In this document: piece by piece, positions 58,477-64,000 of the stretch
Position numbering within the stretch: the stretch's first letter is position 1
Layout of the letters: each line of letters begins with the position of its first letter
NCBI GenBank assembly: GCA_009772935.1
Contig: WOUR01000021.1
Coordinates: forward strand, 28,418 to 92,417
Length of the DNA stretch: 64,000 bases
Direction: 5' to 3'
From: Rhodospirillaceae bacterium
GTDB lineage: Bacteria > Pseudomonadota > Alphaproteobacteria > Reyranellales > Reyranellaceae
The notes under the pieces: generated by a model
The model's input: only the letters and a program-made list of their open reading frames with translations
Databases searched by the model: none
Told to the model about the DNA's origin: nothing
Made by a program: the position numbers and the translations under genes

Positions 58477-58491
58477 GCAGCAAATTGCTGC
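58477..58491. promoter_or_regulatory. 15-bp palindrome upstream of the TetR gene
   Basis: GCAGCAAATTGCTGC is a perfect palindrome lying 53-67 bp before the TetR-type start and about 47 bp before the divergent membrane-protein start at 58538. It differs from the CTGTACGAATCGTACAG site at the desaturase, so if it is an operator it belongs to another regulator or marks relaxed specificity. Confidence 0.3.
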
Positions 58492-58537
58492 CGGGCGAAT
58501 TGCAGCATTGCCACGTCACATCTCCCGGGAGCCTCTC

Positions 58538-58981
58538 ATGAACGTCAGCCGCCTCAAGGACGACATCAATTCCGGCCGCACGGGCGACAAGGTTGCCGCC
58601 TTCGACCCTGCGGCGGCGCCTCTCGGCACGGATGAGGAAGCCGCGGGGACACCAGTCTCCGCCGCCGCCGTGGAGATGGCCCGCGCAAGCGAGATGGAGC
58701 CCGAGGGTTCTGAACGGACTCGGCAGGATGACGCAATTGCAGCCAACGGTCCTCGCGCCGGCCACCGTCACGGCGCGGGGACATGGGTTCTGGTGCTTGC
58801 TCTCGTCGCGCTGTTGGCGTTTGCAGTCTGGTTCGGCGTTTCGGGATGGCAAACTGCCGGCGATCCGGACGTCGGCGAGGTGACGGGGCTCGGCTACGGC
58901 GCCATGGCGCTCGGCATCATCGCCACCCTGGGCCTGGGCATCGGCTTGATGGTGCTGATCTTCCGCAGCGAGCGTCAATAG
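58538..58981 (+). CDS. Two-segment membrane protein of unknown function
   Basis: A 147-residue protein. The first 80 residues are polar (VSRLKDDINSGRTGDKVAAF) and probably cytoplasmic. Two hydrophobic segments follow: TWVLVLALVALLAFAVWFGV and YGAMALGIIATLGLGIGLMV, ending in IFRSERQ. No family is recognised; similar hybrids of a disordered head and two segments occur in many alphaproteobacteria. GGGAG precedes the ATG. Confidence 0.6.
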   Translation: MNVSRLKDDINSGRTGDKVAAFDPAAAPLGTDEEAAGTPVSAAAVEMARASEMEPEGSERTRQDDAIAANGPRAGHRHGAGTWVLVLALVALLAFAVWFGVSGWQTAGDPDVGEVTGLGYGAMALGIIATLGLGIGLMVLIFRSERQ

Positions 58982-58994
58982 CGAGTGACGGTGT

Positions 58995-59219
58995 TCATTG
59001 CCGCTGGCCCCGCGGCACCTCGTTGGCGGCTTCGATGCCGCCCGGCAGATTCTCCGCGGTAGGATCCTTGACGATGTCACCGAACACGCCCGAAGCGGCC
59101 GCCAGGATCATCGCCGCCAGGGCGACCGCGAGAACCGAAATCACCAGGAAGACATAGGCGTTTGCCCGCGTCGGCCGCTTTCCGTGGCCGGCATTTTCCT
59201 CGCCCCGTCTAGTCGCCAT
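58995..59219 (-). CDS. Small single-span membrane protein
   Basis: A 74-residue protein with a basic N-terminus (MATRRGEENAGHGKRPTRAN) and one membrane span (AYVFLVISVLAVALAAMILA), then about 30 polar residues. It starts 11 bases inside the end of the NDH-2-like gene upstream, so it is probably coupled to it. Its function is unknown. Confidence 0.6.
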   Translation of the reverse strand: MATRRGEENAGHGKRPTRANAYVFLVISVLAVALAAMILAAASGVFGDIVKDPTAENLPGGIEAANEVPRGQRQ

Positions 59220-60591
59220 CCACTCCCTCCCTCACGGTTGCCAAACGGCGAAGCGGGTGCTCGCCGTCGCGTGACGAATGCCCCGGTCCGCTTTGAGTTG
59301 CCGGCTCTTCCTCGTCGATCAGCCGGGCGCCCCGCTCAAACGTCGTGTAGCGCCAGAGCCATTTCAGTCCGACCTGCAGGCGCTTGTCGAAACCCACCAG
59401 GAGATAAATGTGGACCAGCGCCCAGAGGAGCCAGGCGACGCGGCCACGCAGGTGCCAGCGCCCGGCGTCGAAGACGGCGGCATGCCGGCCAATCACGGCA
59501 GTATCGCCGCGCGACACATAGCGAAACGGGCGCGTCGTTCCGGCCAGCAGCGCTCGCCCCAGATGCGTTCCCTGCTGGCGTGCCACCTGCGCCAGCGCCG
59601 GCAGCGGATGATCGTCCTGGGAAAAGCTCGCGGCGTCACCCAGCGCGAACACTCCGGCGCGACCCGGGACCGAAAGATCATCGGCCACCTCGATGCGGCC
59701 CGCACGATCCACTTCGAAGCCGAGCGAAGCCGGCGCCAGGGCACGAATGCCGGCCGCCCAGATCAGCGTTGCCGCCTCGACCGACGCGCCATCGATCGTG
59801 ACGGCGCCGTCAGACACGTCGGTCACCTTGGCGCCCAACCTGACCTCGACACCCAGGCCGCGCAGGCTGGCAGCGGCATAGTCGGAGGTCTCCGGCGAGA
59901 AGCTTGCGAGCAGGCGCGGTCCGGCCTCGACCAGGATGATCCTGGCCTCGTGGGCATCGATCCGCCGAAAGTCGCGGCGCAACGTGAACCGCGCAAGCTC
60001 GGCGACGGCGCCCGCCATCTCGACTCCGGTCGGACCGCCGCCAACGATCACGGTGGTGAGCAGCGCGGAGCGGCGCCCGGGAAGCGCACAGCTCTCCGCC
60101 TCCTCGAAACTGCGCAACAGCCGCGCTCGCAGGCGACGCGCGTCGCGGATCGACTTCAGGCCCGGCGCATGCCGCGCCCATTCGTCGTGACCGAAATAGT
60201 TGTAGGCTGAGCCGGTCGCGAGGACGAGTGTGTCGAAGGGGACGTGTCCACCATCGGCCAGCAGGACCCGCCGCCCGGCATGATCGATGGCGCGAACCTC
60301 GCCCATCACGACGTCGATGTTGTTGGCGCGTGAAAGAATGCTGCGGATCGGGCTCGCGATGTCGGCCGGCGAGAGGGCGGCAGTCGCAACCTGATACAGG
60401 AGCGGTTGGAACAGGTGGTGGTTGCGCCGATCGACCACGGTGACCCGCACCTCGCTGCCCGCCAGCGCCTGCGCACAGGCCAGCCCGCCGAAGCCCGCGC
60501 CCACGATCACGACGTGCCGCGCCGTCCCCACGGCTGCGGGCGTCCGGTCCACCGAAGGCTTCGGCCGTCGTGGAATTGCGGTGTCAGGCAC
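59209..60591 (-). CDS. NAD(P)/FAD-dependent oxidoreductase, type II NADH dehydrogenase-like
   Basis: A 460-residue flavoprotein. The FAD-binding motif is HVVIVGAGFGGLACAQALAG, the second dinucleotide motif is TVIVGGGPTGVEMAGAVAEL, and the FAD-closing motif is RAGVFALGDAASFSQDDHPL. HHLFQPLLYQVATAALSPAD is characteristic of type II NADH:quinone oxidoreductases. The C-terminal FDKRLQVGLKWLWRYTTFER can lie on the membrane. It would pass electrons from NADH to quinone without pumping protons. The downstream small membrane protein overlaps it by 11 bases. Confidence 0.9.
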   Translation of the reverse strand: MPDTAIPRRPKPSVDRTPAAVGTARHVVIVGAGFGGLACAQALAGSEVRVTVVDRRNHHLFQPLLYQVATAALSPADIASPIRSILSRANNIDVVMGEVRAIDHAGRRVLLADGGHVPFDTLVLATGSAYNYFGHDEWARHAPGLKSIRDARRLRARLLRSFEEAESCALPGRRSALLTTVIVGGGPTGVEMAGAVAELARFTLRRDFRRIDAHEARIILVEAGPRLLASFSPETSDYAAASLRGLGVEVRLGAKVTDVSDGAVTIDGASVEAATLIWAAGIRALAPASLGFEVDRAGRIEVADDLSVPGRAGVFALGDAASFSQDDHPLPALAQVARQQGTHLGRALLAGTTRPFRYVSRGDTAVIGRHAAVFDAGRWHLRGRVAWLLWALVHIYLLVGFDKRLQVGLKWLWRYTTFERGARLIDEEEPATQSGPGHSSRDGEHPLRRLATVREGVDGD

Positions 60592-60716
60592 TGGCGCTCC
60601 CGGAATATTCGCGGCGGCAATGCCCCGCCGCGCGATGGGTTGCAGTTTTTGTGGAATGGCCGGGCAACTGGATCGACTTGCGCGCTTTCACGCTGGGCAA
60701 CGCACGGAAGAGCGCC

Positions 60717-61490
60717 ATGGCAGAGATTGCGGAAGCGCCGGTTCATACTGTCCGACTGGCAGGCGGGCTTCTTGGCGTTGCACTGGGCGGATTCTTCGAC
60801 GGAATCCTGCTGCACCAGATCCTGCAGTGGCATCATCTGCTGAGTGCGATCGATCCGGCCAATGCCCGAATGCAGGTAATGGCGGACGGGCTTTTTCACC
60901 TGCTGATGTACCTGCTCGCGCTCGTCGGTCTCTGGCAGCTCTGGCGAGTAGCCCGCCGGGCGCGTGTCCCGACGGCGCCGCTCGTCGTTGCACTGCTGGC
61001 GGGCTTCGGCGCCTGGCATCTGGTCGACGCGGTGATGTCGCACTGGCTCCTCGGCATCCATCGCATCCGCATGGACACTCCCTCGCCGCTGCTTTGGGAT
61101 CTGCTGTGGCTGGCGGGCTTCGGGATTGGACCGCTCGTCGCGGCCATCTGGATATCGCGCACCCCCCGCGCACCTGGCGGCGGAGCCTCGAGCGCGACCC
61201 TCGGGTTGATCGCGGTGCTGGTGGCGGGCGCGGGCTATCAGACACTTCAATCACCCGCCGACGGCGAATTCACCACAATCCTCCTCCTGCCCGGCAGTAC
61301 CAGCAGCACGCTTTTTTCGACTGCTGCTTCGGTGGACGCGCGGGTCGCGTGGACGGATGCGAGCGGGCTTCTGGCCGTGCTGGCACACCCGCCGGGCGAG
61401 CGCGCTTCTCTGCGTTTGCTCGCGCACGGGGCCCTCGCCCTCGACTCGGCGTTTCTGCCGGCCGGCTGTTTTTCCTGGCTGCGCTCATAG
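60717..61490 (+). CDS. DUF2243 family membrane protein
   Basis: A 257-residue membrane protein. The DUF2243 signature is the His-rich segment GGFFDGILLHQILQWHHLLS near residues 21-40 with LFHLLMYLLALVGLWQLWRV after it; DAVMSHWLLGIHRIR is the second His region. The His pairs in membrane segments suggest heme or metal, but the role is unknown. The last 90 residues are less conserved. The start is ATG 60717; the upstream extension runs into the antisense of the neighbouring oxidoreductase. Confidence 0.8.
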   Translation: MAEIAEAPVHTVRLAGGLLGVALGGFFDGILLHQILQWHHLLSAIDPANARMQVMADGLFHLLMYLLALVGLWQLWRVARRARVPTAPLVVALLAGFGAWHLVDAVMSHWLLGIHRIRMDTPSPLLWDLLWLAGFGIGPLVAAIWISRTPRAPGGGASSATLGLIAVLVAGAGYQTLQSPADGEFTTILLLPGSTSSTLFSTAASVDARVAWTDASGLLAVLAHPPGERASLRLLAHGALALDSAFLPAGCFSWLRS

Positions 61491-61561
61491 GGGCAACGCG
61501 TATTCGCCCGGCACGTTGGGCACGAGGAACCACCGGGCCCCGAACGATGGAGGAACGACTC

Positions 61562-62140
61562 GTGAGAACCGCAATATTCATCGGCGCCCTCGCCACCCTG
61601 CTGGCCGCAACCTTGCCCGCGCAAGCGCAGACCACCGGCGGCCAGGGCAGCAACCAGGCGACGCCGATGCAACAGACCCCTGCGGGTTCGCCGGCGGGTG
61701 TCCGCGCGGCACCCCTCCCCGAACGCGAGTTCGTCGCCGCCGCCGCCGTTGCCAACCGCTATGAGATCCAGACCGCTGAACTCGCACTCTCACGCGCGGG
61801 TGACACGAAGTTGAAGGAGTTCGCCCGCACGATCCTGACGGACCACAAGACGGCTCTCGAAGAACTGGAGAGAGCGGCAAGGGAGGCCGACGTCGCCATG
61901 CCTACCGGGTCCGCGCTCGACCAGACCCATGCAACCAAGCTCGCCTCCCTCGAAAGCCGAAAGAATCCGGCGGAGTTCGATCAGGCCTATCGCACGGACC
62001 AGGTGCAGGTTCATCGGCAGACACTAACGCTGCTGGAGACATATCAGCGAATCGGCGCGAAAGAGTCGTTGCGAGTTTGGGCGGCCAAGACAGTGCCCGC
62101 GGTAAGGAAGCATCTAGAGATGCTCAACGCGATGAAGTGA
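61562..62140 (+). CDS. DUF4142 family secreted protein (ferritin-like helix bundle)
   Basis: A 192-residue protein. The GTG start at 61562 has GGAGGAA 7 bases upstream; an ATG at 61547 lies before that site and is less likely. A signal peptide (about 1-22, cleaved near AQAQ) is followed by a Gln/Gly-rich linker and the DUF4142 domain: EFVAAAAVANRYEIQTAELA, then DTKLKEFARTILTDHKTALE, and TDQVQVHRQTLTLLETYQRI. The fold is a periplasmic four-helix bundle of unknown function. The next gene starts 6 bp later. Confidence 0.85.
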   Translation: MRTAIFIGALATLLAATLPAQAQTTGGQGSNQATPMQQTPAGSPAGVRAAPLPEREFVAAAAVANRYEIQTAELALSRAGDTKLKEFARTILTDHKTALEELERAAREADVAMPTGSALDQTHATKLASLESRKNPAEFDQAYRTDQVQVHRQTLTLLETYQRIGAKESLRVWAAKTVPAVRKHLEMLNAMK

Positions 62141-62145
62141 GTGCG

Positions 62146-63432
62146 ATGCGGATCCTTGTCGTCGGCGCCAGCGGGTTCATCGGCTCGGCGATCGCCAGCA
62201 GGCTCCGCGCATGCGGACACGAGGTGGTCGCCGTCTCGCGACGGCCGCCGGCCACGGCAACTGAGACTGGTCATCTCGCGCTCGACGTCTCGCAGCAACG
62301 CACTCCGGGGGACTGGCTCCCCCATCTGCAGGGCATAGACGCGGCCGTCTATTGTGCTGGCGCCTTGCAGGATTCTCCCGGCGACTCACTCGAGGGCGTG
62401 CATCACGCGGCCGCCGCTTGCCTCTTCGAGGCCTGCGCGGCGGCCGGCGTGCGGCGCGTGATCCTGTTCTCCGCCATCGGCGTCGATCGCGAGACCCGTA
62501 CGGCATTTTCCGCCACCAAGGCCGCCGGCGAGCAGGCCTTGATGAGATCCCAGCTGGACTGGGTCATCCTGCGGCCCTCAGTGGTGATCGGCCGGGGCGC
62601 CTATGGCGGAAGCGCGCTGCTGCGCGGCCTCGCGGCCCTGCCCGTGCTGCCGCTGCCTGCACACGCCGGAGCCCTACAGGTGGTGATGCTCGACGATGTC
62701 GTCGACACCGTGCTCCATTATCTGCGGCCCGAGACGCCGGCCAGGATGGCCCTGGACCTCGCGGGTCCCCGCGCATGGCCCCTCGCCGATCTCGTGGGAC
62801 TGTTCCGCCGCTGGCTGGGCTGGCGCCCCGCCAGGATTGTCACCCTGGCAGGCTGGCTCGGCACGATTGCCTTTCGGCTGGGGGACTTTGCCGGCTGGTT
62901 CGGCTGGCGCTCGGCGGTTCGCAGCACGGCCGGCCGGGAACTGTTCCGAGGTGCCACAGGCGATCCCGCGGCCTGGACTGCGGCAACCGGCATCCGGCCG
63001 CGATCCCTCGACGCTGCGATGCTTGCCGAGCCTTCCTCGGTGCAGGACCGATGGTTTGCCGGCCTCTATTTGCTCCGTCCCTGGACTTTCGGCGTCATCG
63101 CACTGTTCTGGCTCTCCACGGGCATCGTGTCGCTCGGCCCTGGCTGGCAACAAGGGATCGGCCTGATGAACGAAGGCGGTGTCTTCGGCTGGAAGGCCGC
63201 CGCCGTGGTGATAGCGGGCGCCCTCTCCGATATCGTCATCGGCCTGCTGATAGCATGGCGCCGAACGGCGCGTGTCGGACTTATCCTCGCCCTTCTATTG
63301 ACCGTGACCTACCTGGTGATCGGCACCATCATGGTACCGAGGCTTTGGAGCGAACCGCTGGGTCCCATGTTGAAGGTGCCGCCCATCCTGCTGTTCCATC
63401 TCGCGGCCTTGGCGATCCTGGACGATCGCTGA
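62146..63432 (+). CDS. SDR-family NAD(P)-binding protein fused to a DoxX-like membrane domain
   Basis: A 428-residue fusion. Residues about 1-280 are an atypical SDR: MRILVVGASGFIGSAIASRL binds the nucleotide, and SAIGVDRETRTAFSATKAAG carries the active-site region without a clear Tyr-x3-Lys. Residues about 305-428 form four membrane segments of the DoxX-like type, beginning LLRPWTFGVIALFWLSTGIV. Such fusions tie an NAD(P)-dependent or quinone-related step to the membrane. It overlaps the start of the DUF2269 gene by one base (TGATG), so the two are coupled. Confidence 0.85.
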   Translation: MRILVVGASGFIGSAIASRLRACGHEVVAVSRRPPATATETGHLALDVSQQRTPGDWLPHLQGIDAAVYCAGALQDSPGDSLEGVHHAAAACLFEACAAAGVRRVILFSAIGVDRETRTAFSATKAAGEQALMRSQLDWVILRPSVVIGRGAYGGSALLRGLAALPVLPLPAHAGALQVVMLDDVVDTVLHYLRPETPARMALDLAGPRAWPLADLVGLFRRWLGWRPARIVTLAGWLGTIAFRLGDFAGWFGWRSAVRSTAGRELFRGATGDPAAWTAATGIRPRSLDAAMLAEPSSVQDRWFAGLYLLRPWTFGVIALFWLSTGIVSLGPGWQQGIGLMNEGGVFGWKAAAVVIAGALSDIVIGLLIAWRRTARVGLILALLLTVTYLVIGTIMVPRLWSEPLGPMLKVPPILLFHLAALAILDDR

Positions 63433-63908
63433 TGCTTTATTTCGTGCTGAAGTTCCTGCACGTGATCGGCGCATCGGTGCTGCTGGGCACCGGCGCCGGC
63501 ATCGCCTTCTTCATGCTTCTGGCGCATCGCCAGGGGAAGCCGACGGTCATCGCGGGTGTGGCCCGCATCGTCGTCATCGCCGATTTCGTGTTCACCGCCA
63601 CGGCGGTCGTCGCCCAGCCGGTGACGGGCATCCTGCTGGCGCTGCACGCCGGCTATCCGTTGACGGAAGGCTGGATCCTGCTTTCCATCCTGCTCTATCT
63701 CGTCACCGGCGCCTTCTGGCTGCCGGTTGTCTGGATGCAGATGCGCATGCGCGATCTCGCGACCGACGCCGTTACCACGGCGTCGGAACTGTCGCCCGAG
63801 TACCATCGACTGTTTGGGCTTTGGTTTGCCTTCGGCTTTCCCGCCTTCGCGGCGGTCGTCGCGATCTTCTGGCTGATGATTGCCGAGCCATCCTTCGTGC
63901 TGTTCTAG
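63432..63908 (+). CDS. DUF2269 family membrane protein
   Basis: A 158-residue protein with four membrane segments. MLYFVLKFLHVIGASVLLGT has the conserved Lys-x2-His, and VARIVVIADFVFTATAVVAQ is followed by PVTGILLALHAGYPLTEGWI, the DUF2269 centre. FWLPVVWMQMRMRDLA closes the family region. The function is unknown; it is coupled to the SDR-DoxX fusion. Its TAG stop is part of a CTAG that also gives the stop of the transposase on the other strand. Confidence 0.85.
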   Translation: MLYFVLKFLHVIGASVLLGTGAGIAFFMLLAHRQGKPTVIAGVARIVVIADFVFTATAVVAQPVTGILLALHAGYPLTEGWILLSILLYLVTGAFWLPVVWMQMRMRDLATDAVTTASELSPEYHRLFGLWFAFGFPAFAAVVAIFWLMIAEPSFVLF

Positions 63909-64000
63909 AGCGTATCTCGATTGGATAGACGATATCCATCGTTTGCGAAGTAGTTGGCGCACTCGCTGGGGCAGTAGCGGTGGAGGAGTTTGCCGACGGC
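63905..64000 (-). mobile_element. IS630-family transposase, C-terminal end (cut by window edge)
   Basis: The last 31 codons of a minus-strand gene. The translation, VGKLLHRYCPSECANYFAND followed by GYRLSNRDTL and TAG at 63905, is the typical C-terminus of IS630 transposases (the Pro-x-Glu-Cys-Ala-Asn-Tyr-Phe motif). The stop lies in a CTAG, the target type of this family, so the element border is probably at or very near 63906 and its inverted repeat would overlap the end of the coding region. The rest lies outside the window. Confidence 0.75.

Overview
The window is GC-rich chromosomal DNA from a proteobacterium, most likely an alphaproteobacterium of the Rhodospirillales/Hyphomicrobiales type. 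The pointers are several orphan Bug/TAXI substrate-binding proteins, a YkvA-family protein, a patatin/acetoacetate decarboxylase/3-hydroxybutyrate dehydrogenase operon, ChrB-ChrA, and many short ATGA or TGATG overlaps between genes. Reyranella-like bacteria would fit, but the sequence alone cannot name a genus. No rRNA, CRISPR array or convincing tRNA was found. The right edge carries the end of an IS630-type transposase. LAYOUT: 1-151 is the start of a zinicin-type metallopeptidase. 287-5626 is a complete Dpp/Opp-type ABC importer with a convergent binding protein. 5.7-20.6 kb is housekeeping and accessory metabolism: a pterin dehydratase, a degenerate CusF-like protein, a CBS protein, an MscS channel, two orphan binding proteins, ChrB-ChrA, short-chain dehydrogenase, acyl-CoA ligase and DMT transporter genes, a LolA-like protein and a luciferase-like monooxygenase. 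20.6-30.3 kb is the most interesting part. A row of palindromes is followed by a lasso-peptide type RiPP locus: exporter, glycosyltransferase, two PhyH-type dioxygenases on the other strand, an HPr-kinase-like kinase, a B2 protease, an asparagine-synthetase-like cyclase, a PqqD-like B1, a 71-residue precursor and a nucleotidyltransferase. 30.4-37.5 kb has the patatin-adc-bdhA operon, an OmpA-type porin with a structured leader, a TauD-type dioxygenase, a third orphan binding protein and an acyl-CoA dehydrogenase-like flavoprotein. 37.5-45.6 kb has three UbiD-family decarboxylase paralogues with a UbiX prenyltransferase, preceded by an FNR/FixK-type box. 45.8-48.8 kb is a large Calx-beta repeat protein with an exact 345-bp period. 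48.9-53.9 kb groups lipid-type genes: phosphatidylserine decarboxylase, a class III aminotransferase, a membrane protein, a putative Fe/2OG oxygenase and a PEMT-like methyltransferase. 54.5-55.8 kb is a degenerate stretch with a LysR remnant. 55.8-63.9 kb has small membrane and secreted proteins, a desaturase/TetR pair with a perfect palindromic operator, a type II NADH dehydrogenase-like oxidoreductase, DUF2243, DUF4142, an SDR-DoxX fusion and DUF2269. HOW GENES WORK TOGETHER: in the RiPP locus, B1 (leader recognition), B2 (leader removal) and C (ring closure) would mature the precursor. The kinase and nucleotidyltransferase are of the kinds reported to decorate the C-terminus of some lasso peptides, and the precursor ends in Ser. 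The glycosyltransferase and the dioxygenases are possible extra tailoring enzymes, and the ABC protein would export the product. In the UbiD block, UbiX supplies prenylated FMN to the three UbiD proteins, and the upstream box suggests oxygen-responsive control. All functions are inferred from sequence read by eye; no database search was run.
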